From JBHHZM01 sp046758065 (GTDB lineage Bacteria; Pseudomonadota; Alphaproteobacteria; JAAXGF01), in contig JBHHZM010000174.1 of NCBI GenBank assembly GCA_046758065.1, positions 1 to 5,436 on the forward strand: 5,436 nucleotides of DNA, read 5' to 3'. Position numbers and translations under genes: made by a program. Below, piece by piece: positions 1 through 5,436 of the stretch. The notes beneath the pieces are model-generated. The model saw nothing but the letters and a program-made list of their open reading frames with translations, was not told the origin of the DNA and did not search any database. How positions within the stretch are numbered: position 1 is the first letter of the stretch; each line of letters opens with the position of its first letter.

Positions 1-721
1 CGACGGCGCCGGGCGCGAGCCGGTCGCCGACCACGAAGGCCGGCGTGCCGTTGATGCCGAGCGCCCGGGCGAGCGCCACGTTGCGGTCGATGACGGCCTG
101 GATTTCGGGATCCGCCATGTCGGTTTCGAGGCGGTCGGCGTCGAACCCGACTTCGGCGGCGATGTCCATGATCCGCGTGGCCGTGAGCCGGCCGCGGCTC
201 GACATCATGGCGTCGTGGAATTCGTTGTACTTCTCGGGGGCCTGGCGGCGCGACGCCAGCGCCGCTTTTGCCGCGACCAGCGATCCGGGTCCGAGGATCG
301 GAAACTCCTTCATGACGATGCGCAAACCCGGATCGTCCCTGACAAGGGTTTGCAGGTCTTTGAGCGACCGCTTGCAGTAGGGGCAGTTGTAATCGAAGAA
401 TTCGACCAGCGTGACATCGCCGTCCGGGTTGCCGACGACCGGATCGTCGGGGTTGTTGACGAGTGCGTCGCGGTGCGCCACGAGAGCGGCCCGCGCCTGC
501 GCGTCCTCGGCGGCCTGCTGGCGTTGGCGCAGGATTTGCAGCACCTCGAGCACCACGTCGGGATGCGCCAGAAGATAATCGTGGATGTCCTTTTCGAACG
601 CCTGCTGCTCGGGTGTCGCCGTGTCGTGCTCGGCGCGCGCCGCACTGCCGCTGCCGAGCAGGGCGAGGCCGAAGGCCAACGCTGCGGCGAAGACGCGGAA
701 GCGACGAAAGAAACTGGCCAT
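1..721 (-). CDS. DsbA-family thiol-disulfide oxidoreductase/isomerase with ScsC-like N-terminus, exported, 3' end cut by window
   Basis: Reading leftwards from ATG at 721 gives 240 uninterrupted codons, and the frame is still open at the window edge. Residues 1-30 look like a Sec signal peptide: RRFR n-region, hydrophobic FAAALAFGLALLG core, and an ARA|EH cleavage site. Residues 41-95 are charged and helical (KDIHDYLLAHPDVVLEVLQ), like the N-terminal oligomerisation region of ScsC/Com1-type DsbA proteins. The thioredoxin fold follows: VTLVEFFDYNCPYC with active-site Cys113-Pro-Tyr-Cys116, a KEFPILGPGS segment near 138-147, and the cis-proline loop NGTPAFVVGD with Thr226-Pro227. Such proteins act on periplasmic disulfides; an oligomeric ScsC-type form would suggest isomerase rather than plain oxidase activity, which is inference. 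Family members are usually about 250 residues, so perhaps 10-20 are missing. An in-frame ATG at 790 would add 23 basic residues. I prefer 721 because it gives a compact signal peptide and has a purine-rich stretch upstream. Confidence 0.93.
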   Translation of the reverse strand, partial: MASFFRRFRVFAAALAFGLALLGSGSAARAEHDTATPEQQAFEKDIHDYLLAHPDVVLEVLQILRQRQQAAEDAQARAALVAHRDALVNNPDDPVVGNPDGDVTLVEFFDYNCPYCKRSLKDLQTLVRDDPGLRIVMKEFPILGPGSLVAAKAALASRRQAPEKYNEFHDAMMSSRGRLTATRIMDIAAEVGFDADRLETDMADPEIQAVIDRNVALARALGINGTPAFVVGDRLAPGAV

Positions 722-727
722 GGCGCG

Positions 728-734
728 CTCTTTT
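728..734 (-). promoter_or_regulatory. Weak ribosome binding site for the DsbA-like gene
   Basis: On the minus strand AAAAGAG lies 6 bases before the ATG at 721. It is purine-rich but only a partial match to AGGAGG. It supports 721 over the in-frame ATG at 790, which has no purine-rich stretch at a suitable distance. Confidence 0.4.
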
Positions 735-780
735 CTCTGGGTTTTCCGTTGACGGGAGGCGGACGCCCTGCGGGGCGGGC

Positions 781-809
781 ATGATGCCATCGCGAGGCGG
801 CAAGAACAA
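781..809 (-). promoter_or_regulatory. Possible sigma70-type promoter for the DsbA-like gene
   Basis: Within the 174-bp gap between glpK and the DsbA-like gene, the minus strand has TTGTTC (809-804), a 17-base spacer, and CATCAT (786-781). The matches to consensus are 3/6 and 4/6. The implied start near 774 would give a leader of about 50 bases. The leader would hold a short hairpin, GCCC-TGCG-GGGC at 765-776, with no T-run after it, so it is not a convincing terminator. The rest of the gap (722-895) shows no small gene or repeat. This is a weak call; promoters of high-GC alphaproteobacteria are hard to see by eye. Confidence 0.2.
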
Positions 810-895
810 GGCGGCGCGGTAAGTCGGTCTGCGCCGCGGGACAGGCGGAAAGACTGGCCGGAAATGGTTACTCCCGGGTTTACGGCGAGCCGGGG

Positions 896-2389
896 TCAGG
901 CGCGGCTCTGCACCCGCTCAACCGCGGCGCGCCAGCCGGCGTAGCGCCGTTCGCCCTCGTCGCGCGACATCGCCGGCTCGAACACCCGGGCGCGCCGCCA
1001 CTGCCCGGCGATCGCCTCGAGCGACGGGTAGAAGCCGGTCTGAAGCCCGGCCAGGCAGGCGGCGCCGAGCGCGGTGGTTTCGGTGACCGCCGGACGCTCG
1101 ACCGGGACCCCGAGAATGTCGGCGAGGAACTGCATCGCCCAGTCGTTCGCCACCATGCCGCCGTCGACCCGGAGCGCGGTCGCCGCCGCCGCGCCGTCGG
1201 CGGTCATCGCCGCCATCAGGTCGCGGGTCTGGTAGGCGATGGCTTCGAGCGCGGCGCGGGCGATCTCGGCGCGCCCGGTATCGAGCGTCATGCCGACGAT
1301 GGCGCCGCGCGCATCGGCGTCCCAGTAGGGCGCGCCCAGCCCGACGAACGCGGGCACCAGGTAGAGCCCGGTCGCCGGCGCGGCGCGGCGCGCCAGCGCT
1401 TCGGTCTGGTCGGCGCGTTCGACGAGCCCCAACCTGTCGCGCAGCCATTTCACCGCGGCGCCGGCGACGAAGATGCTGCCCTCGAGCGCATAGGTCGGTG
1501 CGCCATCGAGCCGGTAGGCGACGGTGCTGAGCAGCCGGTTGCGCGAGGTCACGGCTCGCGAGCCGGTATTGAGCAGGGCGAAACAGCCGGTGCCGTAGGT
1601 CGACTTGATCATGCCGGGCGCGAAGCAGGCCTGACCGAAGGTCGCCGCCTGTTGATCGCCGGCGACGCCGGTGATCGGGATGGCGGCGCCGAACAGTCCG
1701 GTATCGCACGTCCCGTACTCGGCGCTCGAATCGCGCACCTCGGGCAGCACCGCGCGCGGCACGCCGAACAGCGCCAGGAGGTCGTCGTCCCAGTCCTGAC
1801 GGTGGATGTCGAACAGCATGGTGCGGCTGGCGTTGGTGGCGTCGGTGGCGTGGCAGCGACCGCCGGTGAGGCGCCACAGGAGGAAGCTGTCGACGGTGCC
1901 GAAGGCGAGTTCGCCGCGCTCGGCGCGGGCGCGTGCGTCGGGGATGTTGTCGAGCAGCCAGGCGAGTTTGCTGGCCGAGAAATAGGCGTCGACGATCAGC
2001 CCCGTCCGGGCCTGTATGACCTCGCCGCGGCCCTGTTCGACGAGGCGCGCGCAGGCGGGCGCGGTGCGCCGGTCCTGCCAGACGATGGCGTTGTGCAGCG
2101 GGCGTCCGCCGTCCCGTTCCCACAGAAGCGTGGTTTCGCGCTGGTTGGTGATGCCGATCGCCGCAACCTCGTCGGCGCGCGCGCCAGCGTCTTCCAGCGC
2201 GCCGCGCACCACGGCGAGCGTCGATTGCCAGATCTCTTCGGGATCGTGCTCGACCCAGGCGTCGCGGGGAAAGTACTGGGGAAACTCCTGCTGCGCCACG
2301 CCCGCGGGGGCGCCGTCGCGATCGAACAGGATGGCGCGCGTACTCGTGGTTCCCTGGTCAATCGCCAGGATGTAACGCGGCTGGGTCAT
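896..2389 (-). CDS. glpK: Glycerol kinase (EC 2.7.1.30)
   Basis: The 497-residue product matches E. coli GlpK (about 500 residues) over its full length. It phosphorylates glycerol with ATP to sn-glycerol 3-phosphate in the cytoplasm. Visible motifs: the N-terminal phosphate-binding DQGTTSTRAILFD (11-23); glycerol contacts Arg84-Glu85 in TNQRETT, Trp104 in IVWQDRR and Tyr136; the first FGGY-kinase signature at 136-148 (YFSASKLAWLLDN); GVAGDQQAATFGQ with catalytic Asp245; STYGTGCF (263-270); the second FGGY signature from about 362; and the adenosine-site DGGMVANDW (409-417). The loop equivalent to E. coli Gly234-Thr-Arg236, which binds fructose 1,6-bisphosphate, reads Gly-Ala-Ala here, so that allosteric control is probably absent. 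No histidine sits in this loop, so PTS HPr-type phosphorylation as in Firmicutes is also unlikely. It starts 46 bp after the M48 gene. The start codon is fixed by the N-terminal motif although the bases before it (GACGAGAG, abutting the ATG) are a poor, badly spaced ribosome site. No glpF, glpD or glpR is in the window. Confidence 0.97.
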   Translation of the reverse strand: MTQPRYILAIDQGTTSTRAILFDRDGAPAGVAQQEFPQYFPRDAWVEHDPEEIWQSTLAVVRGALEDAGARADEVAAIGITNQRETTLLWERDGGRPLHNAIVWQDRRTAPACARLVEQGRGEVIQARTGLIVDAYFSASKLAWLLDNIPDARARAERGELAFGTVDSFLLWRLTGGRCHATDATNASRTMLFDIHRQDWDDDLLALFGVPRAVLPEVRDSSAEYGTCDTGLFGAAIPITGVAGDQQAATFGQACFAPGMIKSTYGTGCFALLNTGSRAVTSRNRLLSTVAYRLDGAPTYALEGSIFVAGAAVKWLRDRLGLVERADQTEALARRAAPATGLYLVPAFVGLGAPYWDADARGAIVGMTLDTGRAEIARAALEAIAYQTRDLMAAMTADGAAAATALRVDGGMVANDWAMQFLADILGVPVERPAVTETTALGAACLAGLQTGFYPSLEAIAGQWRRARVFEPAMSRDEGERRYAGWRAAVERVQSRA

Positions 2390-2435
2390 CTCTCGTCTTG
2401 CGCCCGATCGGTCGCGGTATTTGGTTCAGGGGGCG

Positions 2436-3800
2436 TCAGTTTTCGTTTTCCTTCGCCCTCTTCATGGCGAGTTTGGCGGCGTGCTCGATATCCTCGGCGC
2501 GCAGGCGTCCGGGAGAGCCGAAGGGCAGGCGTTTGATCGCGCGTTTCGAGAACCCAACCGCCTCCGAGTAGCGACCGGCAAGCAGCCCCAGTTCGGCGCT
2601 TGCAAGGGCCGAGAGCCCGGGCCGCTCGGTGCGCCCGTAGGCGATGCTGAGCAAACGCCAGGCGCTGCCGTTGTCGCGATCGCGACGCACCACGGCCTCG
2701 AGGTGGCGGCTCGCCTCTTCGAGGACGTCCGAAGCGCCGGTCTCGATCAGCGCCCGGGCGAGGCCGACGCGGATCAGGGGGGCGTCGGGCAGCAGGGCGA
2801 CCGCCCGGCGGTAGGGCGCCACCGCGTCATCGACGCGCCCGTTCTCGAACAGGATCTGGCCCTTGAGTTCGTGAAAGAACGGATCGTCGGGTCGCTCGGC
2901 GATCAGCGAGTCGATCTCCGCGAGCGCCGGGACAAGGTCCGCGTGACGGAAATGGGCGATGGCGCGGGCGTAGCGCGCCTCGATGCTGGTGTCGCTTTCG
3001 GGATAGCGCGCGAACGTTCGCCCGGGCGGCATCAGAAAACCGACAAGCTTGGCCTGCATGCGCCGGAACATCTCCTGCCATGCGGCGGGTTCGGTCCGCG
3101 ACGAATACGGCGACACCGCGACGTGATGGCGGACGAAGTTGATGCGATCGCGGGTCAGCGGATGGGTGCGCAGATAAGGGTCCTGGCTGCCGACGAAAAG
3201 CGCTTCCTGGTGGGACAGGATCTCGAGGAAGCGGGCGAGCCCGGCCGACGACTGTTTGGTGCGGTCGAGCACGGTGACGGCGAACTGGTCGGCGGCCTGT
3301 TCCTGGGTGCGGCTGTACTGGAGCAGGGTCTGCTGGGCCAACGACTGTCCCCCGGCGATCACCGCGCCGGCGCCCTTGCCCCCGCTGGCGACGGCCGTGG
3401 CGGCGCCGAGCACGTAGGCGAGAATCGCCATCACACTGGCTCCGCGCAGGGCCTCGTTGGCGCGGGCGAGATGCCCGCCCGCAATGTGGCCGGTCTCGTG
3501 GGCGATCACACCGATCACCTGATTGGGATTTTCGGCGGTCATCAGCAGGCCGGTGTTGATGAACACCTGCATGCCTCCGGCGACGAAGGAGTTGAGGCCC
3601 GGGTCGTTAATCAGGTGCACGCGCACCGCATCGGCGTCGAGGCCAGCCGCTTTGAACAGTGGCGCGGCATAGGTTCGGATGGTATTTTCGATCTCCGCAT
3701 CGCGGATCAGCGAAAATCGCGCGCCCTCGGCCGGGCTGCCGAGAGTTAACACGACCGTTATCAGCAGTATTCCCGCGAAGCGGGCCCAACGAGTGTTCAT
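2436..3800 (-). CDS. BepA-like periplasmic M48 zinc metalloprotease with C-terminal TPR repeats
   Basis: The 454-residue product resembles BepA (YfgC) of E. coli (about 487 residues), a periplasmic protease and chaperone for outer-membrane protein and LptD assembly. Residues 1-26 form a signal peptide (basic NTRWAR, hydrophobic GILLITVVLTL, cleavage near AEG|AR). The M48 domain covers about 30-250. Zinc ligands are His101 and His105 of HETGH, with Glu102 as catalytic base, and Glu167 in SRTQEQAAD. His213 in RTHPLTRDR corresponds to the BepA histidine that can cap the zinc site and hold the enzyme inactive. Before the zinc site lies the FVAGGMQVFINTGLL strand region (72-86), typical of the family. 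About 272-432 is helical with TPR-like repeats (IEARYARAIAHFRHADL; LKGQILFENGRVDDAVAPYRRAV; RLLSIAYGRTERPG). It is the first gene of the leftward set. A good ribosome site precedes its ATG, which overlaps the start codon of the divergent lipoprotein gene. Function in this organism is inferred from the family. Confidence 0.95.
   Translation of the reverse strand: MNTRWARFAGILLITVVLTLGSPAEGARFSLIRDAEIENTIRTYAAPLFKAAGLDADAVRVHLINDPGLNSFVAGGMQVFINTGLLMTAENPNQVIGVIAHETGHIAGGHLARANEALRGASVMAILAYVLGAATAVASGGKGAGAVIAGGQSLAQQTLLQYSRTQEQAADQFAVTVLDRTKQSSAGLARFLEILSHQEALFVGSQDPYLRTHPLTRDRINFVRHHVAVSPYSSRTEPAAWQEMFRRMQAKLVGFLMPPGRTFARYPESDTSIEARYARAIAHFRHADLVPALAEIDSLIAERPDDPFFHELKGQILFENGRVDDAVAPYRRAVALLPDAPLIRVGLARALIETGASDVLEEASRHLEAVVRRDRDNGSAWRLLSIAYGRTERPGLSALASAELGLLAGRYSEAVGFSKRAIKRLPFGSPGRLRAEDIEHAAKLAMKRAKENEN
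3746..3773 (+). promoter_or_regulatory. Possible promoter for the GGT-like lipoprotein gene, inside the M48 coding region
   Basis: TTAACA (3746-3751, 5/6 match to TTGACA) is followed after 16 bases by TATTCC (3768-3773, 3/6). The predicted start near 3780 would leave a leader of about 20 bases before the ATG at 3799. The sequence lies in the signal-peptide codons of the M48 gene, which is locally more AT-rich than its surroundings. The -10 match is poor, so this is a weak candidate. Confidence 0.22.
3772..3784. repeat. Short inverted repeat just upstream of the GGT-like start codon
   Basis: CCCGC-GAA-GCGGG is a perfect 5-bp all-GC stem with a three-base loop, ending 14 bases before the plus-strand ATG at 3799. 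It is inside the M48 coding region (signal-peptide codons), so it may simply reflect GC-rich codon use. In a plus-strand transcript it would sit next to the ribosome entry region. No T-run follows on either strand, so it is not a terminator. Confidence 0.35.
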
Positions 3801-5436
3801 GCGTATCCTCTTTAAACAACCTAAGAAGCGGAACAGGTGGCGTCAATCCGTGGTTGGCGTCGTCTTCGCGGGTTTCCTTGTCGCGGCGTGTTCGAGCGAA
3901 GAAGCGCTGCGCGCCGTCGGCCTGGTCGAGGGCTTCTTCGGTGGCGCCGCGGGCGACGAGCCGCATGCGGTGGTTGTCGCACGCGACGTGCTCTCGGCCG
4001 GCGGCAGCGCCGCCGACGCTGCGGTCGCGCTCTACTTCACTGCGGCGGTGACCTATCCCGCCTCGGCCGCGCTCGGTGCCGGCGGGGTCTGCCTTGTCTA
4101 CAATCCCAAGGAACGCAAAGTGGAAACGCTGGCGTTTCCGCCGCGCGCCCCTGCGGGCGCCGGGAAAGGGCGTGCGGTCGCCGTTCCCGGCGCGGTGCGC
4201 GGAATGTTCGCGCTGCACGCGCGTTACGGCAAACTGCCGTGGAGCCGGCTGTTGAGCCCGGCCGAGGAACTCGCGCGCCTCGGCCATTCGGTATCTCGGG
4301 CGTTGGCGCAGGATCTCAAGCTGGTCGCTGCGCCATTGTTCGCCGATCCCGAGATCGGCCATGTCTTCGCCCACGCCGACGGCACGTCCTTGCGTGAAGG
4401 CGACGAGCTGGTGCAGCTCGATCTTGCCGCCGCGCTCACGCAGATTCGCACGCGCGGTCCCGGCGTCATGTACAGCGGCGAACTTGCCAAGAAGCTCGTT
4501 GCCGGAGTGTCAGGCTTCGGCGGCGCGCTCACGATCGAGGACCTGCGGGGTTATCGTCCGGTATGGCGTGATACGCTCCAGATTCGCTTCGGGAACCAGC
4601 AGTTGCACACGGTGCCGCCGCCGATGACCGGCGGCGTCATGCTGATGGAGCTATGGGCGATGCTCAACCAGAACGACCGCTATGAGGACACCGCGGAGGA
4701 CGAACGCCCCCACCTCCTCGCCGAGGTGTCGATGCGGGCCTTTGCCGACCGCGGGAGCTGGCGCGATCGCTTGGTCGACGGCAAGCAGGCCGGGGGCATC
4801 CTGGCCGATAGCCATATCGGGCAGCTCATGGCGAGTTATCGCGGCGACCGGCACACGCCGGCCGCCAGCCTGTCGCCACCGCCCGGCGTACACCGCGAGA
4901 ACCCGGCGGGAACCAGCTTCGTCGTGGTCGACGGCGAAGGCAGCGCGGTGGCCTGCTCGATCACCATGAACAACCTCTTCGGCGTCGGACGCATGGCGCC
5001 GGGCACCGGCATCATCCTCGCCGCGGCGCCGGGCGCGTCGCAGGCGACGGATACGGCGCTTGCGCCCGTGATGGCGATCAACCACAATACCGGGCATTTC
5101 TTTTTCGCGGCGGCGGCGTCCGGCGGCGCCACGGCGCCGGTGGCGCTGGTGCAAACGATGGCGCGCGCGCTCATAGACGGCGCGCCGCTCAGCGAGGCCG
5201 TGGGGGAACGCCGCGTCTTTCACGGAGGCACGCCGGACACCGTGATCCACGAGCCCGGGGAGTCCGCCGAACGGCTCGAAGGGCTGCGTCAGCGCGGCCA
5301 TAGACTCGCCGAAGTGCCCGAACTCGGCAGGGTCAACGCCATCTATTGCAGCGAGGGGTTGCAGGCGAAGCCCGAGAGCTGCCACTTCATGAACGACCGG
5401 CGCGGGTACGGTCTCGCCAACTCGGTACAGTTCTAG
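3799..5436 (+). CDS. Gamma-glutamyltransferase-family lipoprotein with divergent active site
   Basis: The product is 545 residues, with TAG as the last codon of the window. The N-terminus is a lipoprotein signal: basic n-region (KQPKKRNRWRQ), hydrophobic 18-27, lipobox Val28-Ala-Ala-Cys31. The body follows GGT order: VLSAGGSAADAAVA (64-77), VTYPASAALGAGG (84-96), VAVPGAVRGMFALHARYGKLPW (127-148), then a small-subunit-like half with FVVVDGEGSAVACSITMNN (374-392), PGTGIIL (401-407) and a C-terminal GRVNAIYC (510-517). GGTs are Ntn hydrolases that cut themselves before a catalytic Thr. Here the position equivalent to E. coli Thr391 is Gly371; Thr372 and Ser373 follow. The equivalents of E. coli Arg114 and Asp433 are Pro114 and Ala413, while Asn391 matches Asn411. 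Activity is therefore doubtful. The ATG at 3799 is preferred because it supplies the positive n-region. A GTG at 3850, preceded by AGGTGG at 3835-3840, is the alternative but leaves a signal peptide without basic residues. Cys517 and Cys528 could form a disulfide. Substrate unknown. Confidence 0.88.
   Translation: MRILFKQPKKRNRWRQSVVGVVFAGFLVAACSSEEALRAVGLVEGFFGGAAGDEPHAVVVARDVLSAGGSAADAAVALYFTAAVTYPASAALGAGGVCLVYNPKERKVETLAFPPRAPAGAGKGRAVAVPGAVRGMFALHARYGKLPWSRLLSPAEELARLGHSVSRALAQDLKLVAAPLFADPEIGHVFAHADGTSLREGDELVQLDLAAALTQIRTRGPGVMYSGELAKKLVAGVSGFGGALTIEDLRGYRPVWRDTLQIRFGNQQLHTVPPPMTGGVMLMELWAMLNQNDRYEDTAEDERPHLLAEVSMRAFADRGSWRDRLVDGKQAGGILADSHIGQLMASYRGDRHTPAASLSPPPGVHRENPAGTSFVVVDGEGSAVACSITMNNLFGVGRMAPGTGIILAAAPGASQATDTALAPVMAINHNTGHFFFAAAASGGATAPVALVQTMARALIDGAPLSEAVGERRVFHGGTPDTVIHEPGESAERLEGLRQRGHRLAEVPELGRVNAIYCSEGLQAKPESCHFMNDRRGYGLANSVQF
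3806..3812 (-). promoter_or_regulatory. Shine-Dalgarno site of the M48 protease gene
   Basis: The minus strand reads AAGAGGA, then five bases, then the ATG at 3800. This is the best ribosome binding site in the window and firmly supports that start. It lies inside codons 3-5 of the divergent lipoprotein gene. Confidence 0.75.

Noticed and set aside
764..777. Hairpin CGCCC-TGCG-GGGCG in the gap after glpK as a possible terminator
   Set aside because: The stem is only five base pairs and no run of T follows on either strand.
215..784. Plus-strand open frame of 189 codons opposite the DsbA-like gene
   Set aside because: The minus-strand reading carries a signal peptide, CPYC and cis-Pro loop in one open frame, so this one is a shadow.
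2404..2411. Palindrome CCGATCGG in the 46-bp gap between the M48 gene and glpK as an operator
   Set aside because: An 8-bp GC-rich palindrome is expected by chance at this composition, and it has no second copy or promoter context.
1652..2536. Plus-strand open frame of 294 codons opposite glpK
   Set aside because: It is antisense to the 5' half of glpK and runs into the end of the M48 gene. No domain or ribosome site supports it.
2421..3749. Long open frame on the plus strand (442 codons) opposite the M48 protease gene
   Set aside because: It is almost exactly antisense to a well-supported zinc protease gene. The translation has no recognisable domain, and long open antisense frames are expected in high-GC DNA with strong third-position bias.
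3679..3798. Upstream extension of the GGT-like gene to ATG 3679 (40 more residues)
   Set aside because: The added residues are antisense to the M48 signal peptide and would bury the lipoprotein signal 70 residues into the protein.
3607..4374. Minus-strand open frame of 255 codons across the divergent junction
   Set aside because: It overlaps the conserved starts of both real genes in the wrong frame. The translation is rich in Arg and Gly without a motif.
4651..5385. Minus-strand open frame of 244 codons opposite the GGT-like gene
   Set aside because: Low-complexity, Arg/Ala/Gly-rich product lying wholly inside a gene with clear family motifs on the other strand.

Overview
The window is high-GC, densely coding DNA with strong G/C preference at third codon positions. 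Its gene content (a ScsC/Com1-type DsbA protein, glycerol kinase, a BepA-like M48 metalloprotease and a gamma-glutamyltransferase-like lipoprotein) fits the chromosome of a Gram-negative bacterium, most likely a high-GC alphaproteobacterium of the Rhodospirillales kind. That placement is an inference from gene types and composition; there is no rRNA or other marker here. I see no mobile element, CRISPR array, tRNA, rRNA or obvious riboswitch.

Layout: three genes lie on the minus strand, read from right to left. They are the M48 metalloprotease with TPR repeats (2436-3800), glycerol kinase glpK (896-2389) and a DsbA-family thiol-disulfide protein (1-721), whose C-terminus runs off the left edge. 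The gaps are 46 bp (M48 to glpK) and 174 bp (glpK to dsbA-like), so the first two are probably co-transcribed and the third may have its own promoter. One gene lies on the plus strand: a gamma-glutamyltransferase-family lipoprotein (3799-5436), whose stop codon is the last three bases of the window. Its best start codon overlaps the start codon of the divergent M48 gene by two bases, within the tetramer CATG.

Function: three of the four products carry export signals. The DsbA-like protein (Sec signal, CPYC active site) would act on protein disulfides in the periplasm. The M48/TPR protein (signal peptide, HETGH zinc site) would act in outer-membrane protein assembly and quality control. The transferase-like protein (lipobox ending at Cys31) would be anchored in a membrane and face the periplasm. 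Glycerol kinase is cytoplasmic and metabolic and is the odd one out.

The two most interesting points are in the right half. First, the gamma-glutamyltransferase-like protein keeps the family scaffold but, on ungapped local comparison with E. coli GGT, has Gly at the catalytic threonine position and lacks the substrate-binding Arg and Asp. It may be a re-tooled or non-catalytic lipoprotein. Second, the divergent start codons interlock, so each gene's promoter must lie inside the other's coding sequence. I found no clear evidence of a wholly new multi-gene system.
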